A DNA stretch of 64,000 bases from Nocardioides sp. QY071 (lineage in GTDB: Bacteria > Actinomycetota > Actinomycetes > Propionibacteriales > Nocardioidaceae): positions 4,216,001 to 4,280,000 of the forward strand of contig NZ_CP124681.1 of the NCBI RefSeq assembly GCF_029961765.1, given 5' to 3'. Shown here in pieces: positions 1 to 6,959 of this stretch. Within the stretch, counting starts at the first letter, position 1; each line of letters starts with the position of its first letter. The position numbers were made by a program, and so were the translations under genes. The notes under the pieces were generated by a model that was not told the DNA's origin, did not search any database, and saw nothing but the letters and a program-made list of their open reading frames with translations.

Positions 1-654
1 GCCGCCGAGAAGCTGGGCGACGAGGTCGTCTTCGTGCGCACAGACGTCACCGACGACGCCTCCCTCGCCGAGCTGGTGGCCGGCACGGTCGACCGCTTCG
101 GCGGGATCGACATCGTCGTGAACCTCGCGGCGACCTATCTCGACGAGGGCTTCGCGACCCCCCGCGCCGACTGGCTCAAGGCGCTCGATGTCAACGTCGT
201 CTCGATGGTGGAGGTCGTCCGCGCCGCGCACCCGCACCTGCGGGCCAGCGAGCACGCCGCCGTCGTCAACTTCACCTCGATCTCCAGCAAGGTCGCGCAG
301 ACCGGGCGCTGGGTCTACCCCGCGTCGAAGGCAGCGATCGTCTCGCTGACCCGGTCGATGGCGATGGACCTTGCCGGCGACGGCATCCGGGTGAACTCGG
401 TCAGCCCCGGCTGGACGTGGTCGAAGATCATGGACGACCTCTCCGGCGGCGACCGCGCGAAGACCGATGCCGTGGCCGCGCCGTTCCACCTGACCGGCCG
501 CGTCGGCGACGGCGCCGAGATCGGGGCCGTCGTCGCGTTCCTCGCCTCCGACGCCGCATCCGTCGTCACCGGCGCCGACTGGGCCGCCGACGGCGGCTAC
601 TCCGCCCTCGGCCCCGAGCAGGCCGTCCCCGCCATCCCGCAGCTCTCCGAGTGA
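1..654 (+). CDS. SDR family oxidoreductase (5' partial)
   Basis: The reading frame is open from base 1, so the start lies outside the window and the first ~40 residues, including the glycine-rich NAD(P) motif, are missing. What remains is typical classical SDR: NLAA (the NNAG equivalent), a catalytic Ser in FTSIS, the YPASK Tyr/Lys pair, and RVNSVSPG after the active site. The tail GADWAADGGYSALGP is the usual SDR C-terminus. It is followed 11 bases later by the flavin monooxygenase gene, so it is probably the first visible gene of that transcription unit. It would oxidise or reduce an alcohol/ketone of the catabolic substrate. The exact substrate cannot be read from sequence. Confidence 0.9.
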   Translation, partial: AAEKLGDEVVFVRTDVTDDASLAELVAGTVDRFGGIDIVVNLAATYLDEGFATPRADWLKALDVNVVSMVEVVRAAHPHLRASEHAAVVNFTSISSKVAQTGRWVYPASKAAIVSLTRSMAMDLAGDGIRVNSVSPGWTWSKIMDDLSGGDRAKTDAVAAPFHLTGRVGDGAEIGAVVAFLASDAASVVTGADWAADGGYSALGPEQAVPAIPQLSE

Positions 655-665
655 GGTCACCCGCC

Positions 666-2138
666 ATGAAGATCGCGATCGTCGGAGCCGGCTTCGCCGG
701 CATCTCCTCCGCCAAGGTCCTTCGCCAGCTCGGTCACGACGTGACCGTGCTCGAGAAGACCCCCGACATCGGCGGGGTGTGGAGCCGCACCCGCCGCTAC
801 CCGGGCCTGAAGACGCAGAACAACAAGGGCACCTACTGCCTCTCCGACAAGAAGATGCCGCGGGACTACCCCGAGTGGCCGAGCGGCGAGCAGGTGGCGG
901 CCTACCTCGCGTCGTACGCCGACGAGTTCGGCGTGACACCGCACGTCCGGCTCAACGCCGAGGTGGAGCACGCCGCACCGACACCCGGCGGCGGGTGGGA
1001 CGTCACCACCGCCCGCGGCACCGAGCACTACGACCACCTCGTGCTCGCGAGCGGGATCTTCTCCCGTCCCTTCGTGCCGCCGGTCGACGGCCTCGAGGAC
1101 TTCGAGCAGGCCGGTGGGCAGTACCTCCCGTCGAGCGAGTTCCACAGCCTGGACCAGGTGCGCGGCAAGCACACCGTGGTCCTCGGCTACGGCAAGTCCG
1201 CCTGCGACATCACCGTCGAGATCGCCAAGGAGGCCGCCGCGACGTCGGTCGTCGCCCGCGAGCTGCTCTGGAAGATGCCGCGCAAGGTCAGCGGCGTCGT
1301 CAACTACAAGTTCCTGATGCTCAACCGGCTCGGCGAGGGCCTGTTCCGCTACCGCTCGGTCAACGGCGCCGAGCGCCTGCTCCACGCCCGCGACTCGATG
1401 CTGGCCAACAACATGCTCGGCACGGTCGAGAGCGTCACCACCAAGCAGCTGCGGCTCGACAAGCTCGGACTCGTCCCGCAGGGCACCTTCGCCGACATCG
1501 CGAAGTCGACGGTCTCCCTGGCCACCGAGGGCTTCTTCGAGGGCGTCTCCTCCGGCGCGATCCGGGTCCACCGCGACACCGTGATCACCCGCTTCCTCGA
1601 GAAGGACGGCAAGCCCCACGCCGAGCTCGCCAACGGGCAGGTGCTCCGGGCCGACGTGGTGATCGCCGCCACCGGGTGGACCCAGGACATCCCCTTCCTG
1701 CCGCGAGAGGTGCTCGACCACCTGCTCGACGACAACGGCGACTTCCTGCTCTACCGGCAGATCCACCCGATCAACGTCCCCGACCTGAGCTTCGCCGGCT
1801 ACAACTCGTCGTTCTTCTCCCCGCTGTCCGCCGAGGTGTCGGCGATCTGGATCGGCTCCCACCTCGGCGGGCACCACCGGCTGCCCTCGCGTGAGGAGAT
1901 GCTGGAGAGGACCCGCGCCCGCCTGGCATGGATGCGCGAGCGCACGGGCGGCATGCACGCACGGGGCACGAACATCATCCCGTTCTCCCTGCACAACGTG
2001 GACGAGGTGCTCTCCGACGTCGGCCTCGACGTGCCGCGCCGCACGAAGGCCAAGCAGTGGCTGATGCCCGTGAAGCCGGCTGACTACCGCCGGATCACGC
2101 CGAGGCTCGCCCGCCGGCTGGGCGTCGGCAAGCGATGA
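666..2138 (+). CDS. FAD-dependent monooxygenase (FMO / group B-like)
   Basis: 490 residues. Residues 2-15 hold an N-terminal FAD Rossmann motif (IVGAGFAG), followed by an E at the end of strand 2 (VLEKT) and a GGVW segment typical of flavin-containing and Baeyer-Villiger-type monooxygenases. A second Rossmann motif, VLGYGKSACD near residue 171, would bind NADPH. The FMO fingerprint between them is degenerate (YLPSSEFHS), so it is related to but not a standard FMO. A late VVIAATGWTQD is the usual FMO 'ATG' motif. It lies between the SDR and a phytoene-desaturase-like enzyme (4-bp overlap with the latter). In this cluster it could hydroxylate an indole-like ring or perform a Baeyer-Villiger step; this is inference. 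Confidence 0.85.
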   Translation: MKIAIVGAGFAGISSAKVLRQLGHDVTVLEKTPDIGGVWSRTRRYPGLKTQNNKGTYCLSDKKMPRDYPEWPSGEQVAAYLASYADEFGVTPHVRLNAEVEHAAPTPGGGWDVTTARGTEHYDHLVLASGIFSRPFVPPVDGLEDFEQAGGQYLPSSEFHSLDQVRGKHTVVLGYGKSACDITVEIAKEAAATSVVARELLWKMPRKVSGVVNYKFLMLNRLGEGLFRYRSVNGAERLLHARDSMLANNMLGTVESVTTKQLRLDKLGLVPQGTFADIAKSTVSLATEGFFEGVSSGAIRVHRDTVITRFLEKDGKPHAELANGQVLRADVVIAATGWTQDIPFLPREVLDHLLDDNGDFLLYRQIHPINVPDLSFAGYNSSFFSPLSAEVSAIWIGSHLGGHHRLPSREEMLERTRARLAWMRERTGGMHARGTNIIPFSLHNVDEVLSDVGLDVPRRTKAKQWLMPVKPADYRRITPRLARRLGVGKR

Positions 2139-3730
2139 AGGACGAGTACGACGTCGTCGTGATCGGCGCCGGGATCAACGGCCTGGTGGCCGCCGCCGAG
2201 CTCGCCGGGGCGGGCCGGAGGGTGGCGCTGGTCGAGGAGCGGGACCGCCTCGGCGGGTTCATCGCCTCCGACGAGCTCACCGTGCCCGGCTTCGTCCACG
2301 ACACGTTCAGCTCCTGGCACCCACTGTTCCAGGCAGGCGGCGCGTACGCCGACCTCGGGGCCGACCTCCACCGCCACGGCCTCGCCTACCGCAACGCCGA
2401 CGGGGCCGTGACCGCTTCGGTCTCCGAGCGCGGCACCGTGGTGGCCCACCGCGACCCCGCCCGGACCGCGGAGGGCTTCGCGCACCAAGCCGACCGGACG
2501 GCGTACGCGTCGCTGCTGACCGAGCTCGGTCGCTGGGCACCCCACGTGTTCGGCGCGCTCGGGTCCGAGCTGCGCACCCGCGACCTGGCCCGGCTCGGCC
2601 TCGGCGCGGCCCGTGGGCTGGGACGCGACGGGCTGAGCGAGCTGGCGCGGGTCGCGATGCAGAGCGGGCGCGGCCTGGGCCGCGAGCGCTTCGCCGGCTC
2701 CGAGGTCGACCAGCTGTGGGCGCCGTGGCTGCTGCACGCGGGCCTCGCGCCCGACCAGGCCACCGGCGGGCTGATGCTCGCGGTGATGGCGTTCACGATG
2801 CACGAGATCGGGCTCCCGGTCGTCGAGGGTGGCGCGAGCGCCTTCGTCGCCGCGTTCGAGGCGCTGCTCGAGGAGCGCGGCGTCGACGTGTTCCGCGCGA
2901 CGCCCGCGAAGTCGATCACCGTGAGGTCCGGCCGTGCGGTGGGCGTCGAGACCGGGGCCGGCCACCTGCGCGCGGCGACGGTGCTCGCGTCGACCTCGAC
3001 CGGCCGCCTGTACGACGGCCTCCTCCCGCCGGAGGCCGTCGGCGAGCACGGACGACGCGCTGTCGCCCGGCACCGCCCCGGTCGGGCCGCGGCCCAGATC
3101 CACCTGGCGCTCGACGCGCCGCTGCGCTGGACCGACAGCCGCCTCGACGAGGTCCCGCTCGTCCACGTCAGCAACGGCTCGGACAGCACCGCGATCGCCT
3201 GCGCCCAGGCCGAGGCGGGTCTCCTGCCCGAGGAGCCGACCGTCGTCGTCGGCCAGCAGTGCGTGCTGGACCCGAGCCGGGCTCCCGAGGGCCGGGCGAC
3301 GCTGTGGATCCAGCTGCAGGAGCTCCCGTGGCGCCCTGTCGGGGACGCCGCGGGCGAGCTCGATGCCGCCGAGGGATGGACGCCCGCCCTCGCCGAGGCG
3401 TACGCCGAGCGCGTGGTCGCCCGCATCGAGCGGTTCGCTCCCGGGCTGGCCGGCAGCGTGATCGGCCGCCGCGTGATCGACCCGACCGGGCTGGCCTCCG
3501 CCAACGCAAACGCGGTGCACGGCGACCCCTACGGGGGCGCGGCCGAGCTCGACCAGTCCCTGCTGTGGCGCCCCGGGACGGGAAGCGGCCACCGCACCGG
3601 CGTACCGAACGTCTTCCACATCGGGGCGTTCACGCACCCGGGCCCGGGCCTGGGCGGGGGCTCCGGCCACCTCGTGGCCCAGCAGCTGATCAGCAGGCGG
3701 CGGGCACCAGGACGACGTCGCCGGAGCTGA
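2135..3730 (+). CDS. FAD-dependent oxidoreductase, phytoene desaturase-like
   Basis: 531 residues. The N-terminus is a textbook FAD dinucleotide-binding fold (VIGAGINGLVAAAELA, then VEERDRLGG). The C-terminal GAFTHPGPGLGGGSGHLVAQ block is the carotenoid-desaturase/amine-oxidase FAD-closing motif. The family includes phytoene dehydrogenases, but no other carotenoid gene is nearby, so a catabolic dehydrogenase or isomerase role is more likely. The ATG overlaps the TGA of the upstream monooxygenase as ATGA, implying translational coupling. The last 41 bases overlap the convergent gene on the other strand. Confidence 0.8.
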   Translation: MKDEYDVVVIGAGINGLVAAAELAGAGRRVALVEERDRLGGFIASDELTVPGFVHDTFSSWHPLFQAGGAYADLGADLHRHGLAYRNADGAVTASVSERGTVVAHRDPARTAEGFAHQADRTAYASLLTELGRWAPHVFGALGSELRTRDLARLGLGAARGLGRDGLSELARVAMQSGRGLGRERFAGSEVDQLWAPWLLHAGLAPDQATGGLMLAVMAFTMHEIGLPVVEGGASAFVAAFEALLEERGVDVFRATPAKSITVRSGRAVGVETGAGHLRAATVLASTSTGRLYDGLLPPEAVGEHGRRAVARHRPGRAAAQIHLALDAPLRWTDSRLDEVPLVHVSNGSDSTAIACAQAEAGLLPEEPTVVVGQQCVLDPSRAPEGRATLWIQLQELPWRPVGDAAGELDAAEGWTPALAEAYAERVVARIERFAPGLAGSVIGRRVIDPTGLASANANAVHGDPYGGAAELDQSLLWRPGTGSGHRTGVPNVFHIGAFTHPGPGLGGGSGHLVAQQLISRRRAPGRRRRS

Positions 3731-4259
3731 GCGACCACCGCCGCGAGGCCTCGCTGACGATGTCGGCGAGGCCTCGTCCTGCGTCGTGCAGGGAGTCCAG
3801 GTCCCCGGTCTCGTCGCGGCTGACGACCCACGGCCCGATCGCGAGCCGGCTGTCGTGGAGCACGGCGCCGGTGGCACCGAGCAGGTGCTCGACGGCGCGC
3901 TCGCGGGCGACCTCGCGCGTGGGGCTGCCGATGATCACGGCGAGCATCCTGCGCCCACCGGGAAGGTCCGTACCGGCGTCGCGGACGTCCGGACGGGCGA
4001 GGTGCGTGACCTGCTCGCCGTCGACGACGAGCACCCGGCCGGGGGCGGGGAGCGGCGCGAGGAGGGTGACGTCCTCGAGGCGGTGCTGCGGCGTCAGCCC
4101 GCAGGCGGACATGGCGAGGTCCAGCACGGTCTCGCTCCGCAGCGCCTCCGACGCGTCGGCGTACGGCAGTGATGGGTCCTCGCTCAGGTCGACGATGCCG
4201 TCGTCCTCGATGAGCCCCCAGCCGGTGCCACCGGCGTGTCGGAAGGTGGTGATCCTCAT
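3690..4259 (-). CDS. Shortened FAH-fold protein lacking the metal site
   Basis: 189 residues. The start (MRITTFRHAG) resembles the N-terminal cap domain of fumarylacetoacetate hydrolase (FAH) family proteins. Further blocks match the FAH scaffold in order: LLAPLPAPGRV (normally followed by the catalytic GLNYxxH), MLAVIIGSPTR (normally the metal-binding ExE strand), AIGPWVVSRDE, and LSSGDVVLVPA (normally LxPGDVILTGTP). The GxNYxxH segment, both Glu of ExE and the glycine-rich TGTPGGVG loop are absent. It is about 80 residues shorter than the intact paralogue starting at 5208. It is last in an operon behind cupin and RidA genes (1 base after the cupin stop). I read it as an intact open frame encoding a probable pseudoenzyme or partner subunit, not a frameshifted fragment. 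Confidence 0.65.
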   Translation of the reverse strand: MRITTFRHAGGTGWGLIEDDGIVDLSEDPSLPYADASEALRSETVLDLAMSACGLTPQHRLEDVTLLAPLPAPGRVLVVDGEQVTHLARPDVRDAGTDLPGGRRMLAVIIGSPTREVARERAVEHLLGATGAVLHDSRLAIGPWVVSRDETGDLDSLHDAGRGLADIVSEASRRWSLSSGDVVLVPAAC

Positions 4260-4260
4260 G

Positions 4261-4662
4261 TCACTCGAGCGTGGTGCCGGCCTCGGCGCCCTCGAGGAAG
4301 ATGTTGGGCTTGAGGAAGAAGGCGATGAGCAGCGCGCCGTTCGGCGCGTGGGCACGGTGCTGGTTCCCCTTGGGTCGCCACGAGAAGTTCCCGGGCGTGG
4401 TCTCGCCCTCCTCGTCGACGATGCTGCCCTCGAGCACGTAGGTCTGCTCGATCTCGACGTGCTCGTGCAGCGGCAGGACGGCGCCCGGCTCCCAGCGGAA
4501 CAGCGCGGTCAGCAGGCCGGTCTCCGGCTCGCGGAGCAGCACCTTCATGTCGATGCCCGGGAAGCCGGTCGGCTTCCAGGGGAGCTCGTCGACCTGGACG
4601 TAGCGGGAGGCGAGGGGCGGAAGGGCGTTGAGCTCGTCCGCGTACGGGGTCATGGCGGGCAT
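4261..4662 (-). CDS. Small cupin-domain protein
   Basis: 133 residues, a single cupin barrel. The first cupin motif is visible as PGAVLPLHEHVEIEQTYVLEGS (two His and a Glu as metal ligands) and the second as RPKGNQHRAHAPNG. It resembles ChrR-type/anti-sigma cupins and small catabolic cupin isomerases or dioxygenases. It is far too short to be a gentisate dioxygenase. The chosen ATG has a good ribosome site (AAGGAG) a few bases upstream. It sits between RidA and the shortened FAH-like gene on one minus-strand operon. Confidence 0.75.
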   Translation of the reverse strand: MPAMTPYADELNALPPLASRYVQVDELPWKPTGFPGIDMKVLLREPETGLLTALFRWEPGAVLPLHEHVEIEQTYVLEGSIVDEEGETTPGNFSWRPKGNQHRAHAPNGALLIAFFLKPNIFLEGAEAGTTLE

Positions 4663-4693
4663 GGCGGTTCTCCTTCGGTGCTGGTCGGGCGCT

Positions 4694-5149
4694 TCAGTTG
4701 CCGGGGCGGACGAGGCGCTCGTCGGGGATGACGGCGACACCGACGATCTCGATGAGCGCCTCGGGCTGCCACAGGCCGGTCGTGCCGATGCCGGCCATCG
4801 CCGGGTAGACGGGACCGGCTAGCTCGCGCCAGACGGCACCGATCTCGCGGCCGTGGGCCTGGTAGTCGGGGATGTCGGTCAGGTAGATCGTGATCGACAC
4901 CAGGTCCTCGGGCACGCCGCCCGCGGCGCGCAGCGTCGTGAGCACGTTGCCGAAGGCCTGGCGGAACTGCTCGACGATCCCGCCGGGCACGATCTGCATG
5001 TTCGCGTCGAGGGCGGTCTGGCCGCCGAGGTGGAGCGTGTTGCCGCTCAGCGTGCCGTGCGAGTAGCCGCTCGGCGCGGCCAGCTCCGCCGGGTTCACCG
5101 CCACGGGGGTGAGGTCCGGCGTGACGAGGTGGGTGGGGTCGGTGGTCAT
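4694..5149 (-). CDS. RidA (YjgF/L-PSP) family protein
   Basis: 151 residues, normal RidA length plus a short N-terminal tail. Features include SGNTLHLGGQTALD, a DLVSITIYLTD strand and PARAGIG-like PAMAGIGTTGL. The substrate-binding Arg of canonical RidA (in PARS/PARA) is not evident, so it may belong to one of the divergent Rid subfamilies. Rid proteins hydrolyse enamines/imines to ketones. That suits a pathway where 2-aminobenzoyl-CoA is dearomatised to a cyclic enamine. It is first in the minus-strand operon, divergent from the FAH-ligase-monooxygenase operon. An in-frame ATG four codons upstream is an alternative start. Confidence 0.85.
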   Translation of the reverse strand: MTTDPTHLVTPDLTPVAVNPAELAAPSGYSHGTLSGNTLHLGGQTALDANMQIVPGGIVEQFRQAFGNVLTTLRAAGGVPEDLVSITIYLTDIPDYQAHGREIGAVWRELAGPVYPAMAGIGTTGLWQPEALIEIVGVAVIPDERLVRPGN

Positions 5150-5207
5150 GCGATCCACCATAGGTTGCGTATTGACATCAGCGCAACGTTCGTGCCAAAA
5201 ATGACAT
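5150..5207. promoter_or_regulatory. Divergent promoter region with a TGACAT direct repeat
   Basis: This 58-base region separates two divergent catabolic operons and is much richer in A/T than its surroundings. TGACAT occurs twice in the same orientation, at 5173-5178 and 5202-5207, 29 bases apart. A TTGACA match lies at 5172-5177, but no convincing -10 follows at 17 bases. A shared operator for a cluster regulator (PaaX- or AraC-type, both encoded nearby) is plausible but not shown. Confidence 0.3.
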
Positions 5208-6014
5208 ATGCGAATGGCCACGGTCACCCACCCCACCGGCACCCGCGCCGCCGTCGAGGTCGACGGGCGCTGGCACGCCCTCCCGGCCGCCGACCTGAGC
5301 GAGCTGCTGGCGTCCGGCCTGGCACCGGTCCCCGGCGACGAGCTCCCCGGCGCGCAGCCCGTGCTGCCGCTGCCCCGCCCCGGCAAGGTGATCTGCTGCG
5401 GCCTCAACTACGGCGACCACATCGCCGAGACCGGCCGCGAGACGCCGGCGTACCCGACCCTCTTCGCGAAGTACGCCGACACGCTGCTCGCGCCGGGCGC
5501 CGACATCGTGCTGCCCGCCCACGACGGGCTCCAGCTGGACTGGGAGGCCGAGCTGGCGGTCGTCGTGGGCACCGAGCTGCGCAACGCGACCCCGGCCGAG
5601 GCCGAGCAGGCCATCGCGGGCTACACCGTCGCCAACGACATCTCCGTGCGCGACTGGCAGCGCCGGACGCTGCAGTGGTTCCAGGGCAAGGCGTGGGACG
5701 CCACCACTCCCCTGGGCCCGGTCGTCGTCACACCCCACGAGCTGGACCCGAGCGCCGGCGTCGAGGTGCTGTGCCGGGTCAACGGCGTCGAGCGCCAGCG
5801 CGGCAACACCAAGACACTCGTCTTCGACAGCGCCGCACTCCTGTCCTACGTCTCCACCTTCACCGTGCTGCGGCCCGGCGACATCGTGCTGACCGGCACG
5901 CCCGGTGGCGTCGGCATGGGCATGGAGCCGCCGACCTACCTCCGCGACGGCGACGTCGTCGAGACCGAGATCCCCGGCATCGGGCTGCTCACCAACACCG
6001 TCCGCATCGCCTGA
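5208..6014 (+). CDS. Fumarylacetoacetate hydrolase family protein
   Basis: 268 residues, full-length FAH family (C-C bond hydrolases, decarboxylases and hydratases). Key parts are intact: GLNYGDHIAE with its catalytic His, DWEAELAVVVG with the metal-binding ExE, NDISVRDWQ, KAWDATTPLGPVVV, and LRPGDIVLTGTPGGVG. A divalent metal (Mg or Mn) is expected. It leads a plus-strand operon with a thioesterase, CoA ligase and aryl-CoA monooxygenase, so it probably cleaves a beta-dicarbonyl ring-opening or ring-opened intermediate. No Shine-Dalgarno is obvious; an ATG two codons downstream is possible. A fumarylpyruvate hydrolase role is an alternative if the pathway is salicylate/gentisate. Confidence 0.88.
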   Translation: MRMATVTHPTGTRAAVEVDGRWHALPAADLSELLASGLAPVPGDELPGAQPVLPLPRPGKVICCGLNYGDHIAETGRETPAYPTLFAKYADTLLAPGADIVLPAHDGLQLDWEAELAVVVGTELRNATPAEAEQAIAGYTVANDISVRDWQRRTLQWFQGKAWDATTPLGPVVVTPHELDPSAGVEVLCRVNGVERQRGNTKTLVFDSAALLSYVSTFTVLRPGDIVLTGTPGGVGMGMEPPTYLRDGDVVETEIPGIGLLTNTVRIA

Positions 6015-6041
6015 CCCACCCCACCGACCGAAGGACAACCG

Positions 6042-6959
6042 ATGGCACCCACCAGCGCGATCTTCACCGACGCGATCACGCTCAAGGAGAGCGAGGCCGA
6101 GGTGTTCGACGTCGCGTTCACCGCGACGACGCAGCCCTGCCCGTGGCCCAAGGCCTACGGTGGCGACATGGTCGCCCAGGCCGTCGCGGCGGCGGTCCGG
6201 ACCGTTCCGTCGGCCGGCCCGGAGGCCAAGTCGCTGCACTCGATGCACTCCTACTTCATGCGGCCCGTCGACATCGGCGCCGAGGTCCGCTACGAGGTCG
6301 AGATCCTGCGCGACGGGCGCGGCTACAGCACCCGTCAGGTGCGCGCCTTCCAGAACGGCAAGGTCGTCTACGTGTGCATGGCGAGCTTCGCCGCGGGCGA
6401 GGCGGGCGGCTCGTTCCAGCCCGAGACCCCCGCCGGCCTCCCGGCCCCGGAGGACCTGGCGACCTCGGCGGCGTACCTCGCCGAGCGCACCGGCGGCACC
6501 ATGACCGAGACGTCGAAGGCCTACTGGTCGGGCGGGCGCAGCTTCGACATGCGGCACACCCCCGGTCCGGTCTACCTGAGCATCGATGGCGAGCGGACGC
6601 CGCACCAGGCCGTCTGGGTGAAGCCGTACGACGCGCTGCGCCCCGTCGAGGGACTGACCGACGAGCAGCGCGACGTCGCCGCGCTCGCCTACGTCTGCGA
6701 CTACACGATCCTCGAGCCGGTGCTGCGCGTCCTCGGGCTGGCGTGGGCCGACGAGGGCCTGGTGACCGCGAGCCTCGACCACGCCATGTGGTTCCACCGG
6801 CCCGTCCGGATGGACGACTGGCTGCTCTACGTCCAGGAGGCGGTGTCGGTGGAGTCCGGCCGCGGCTCGGCGCTCGGCCGCTTCTTCACCCCCGACGGCA
6901 TCCTCGTCGCGACCGTCGTCCAGGAGGGCATGATCCGCGCTGCCGGGGCATCGTCGTGA
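6042..6959 (+). CDS. Acyl-CoA thioesterase, TesB type
   Basis: 305 residues, the double-hotdog architecture of acyl-CoA thioesterase II. Visible are YGGDMVAQAVAAA in the first hotdog, SMHSYFMRPVD (linker region of TesB proteins), the second-domain strand YVCDYTILEPVL, and SLDHAMWFHRPVRMDDW near the C-terminus. These proteins hydrolyse acyl-CoA thioesters in the cytoplasm. It has a plausible ribosome site (GAAGGACAACC) and its stop overlaps the GTG of the CoA ligase. In context it would release CoA from a pathway intermediate or relieve CoA sequestration. Confidence 0.87.
   Translation: MAPTSAIFTDAITLKESEAEVFDVAFTATTQPCPWPKAYGGDMVAQAVAAAVRTVPSAGPEAKSLHSMHSYFMRPVDIGAEVRYEVEILRDGRGYSTRQVRAFQNGKVVYVCMASFAAGEAGGSFQPETPAGLPAPEDLATSAAYLAERTGGTMTETSKAYWSGGRSFDMRHTPGPVYLSIDGERTPHQAVWVKPYDALRPVEGLTDEQRDVAALAYVCDYTILEPVLRVLGLAWADEGLVTASLDHAMWFHRPVRMDDWLLYVQEAVSVESGRGSALGRFFTPDGILVATVVQEGMIRAAGASS

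Noticed and set aside
657..1994. Long open frame on the minus strand opposite the flavin monooxygenase
   Set aside because: Very high GC removes stop codons from antisense frames. The translation is Arg/Gly/Ala/Val-rich with no recognisable domain, while the plus strand has clear FAD motifs.
4261..4662. Cupin as gentisate 1,2-dioxygenase, which would imply a salicylate/gentisate pathway
   Set aside because: 133 residues with a single cupin motif pair; gentisate dioxygenases have about 350 residues and two cupin domains.
5172..5177. TTGACA as a -35 box for the FAH operon
   Set aside because: No acceptable -10 hexamer is found 16-18 bases downstream. It is described only as part of a possible direct repeat.
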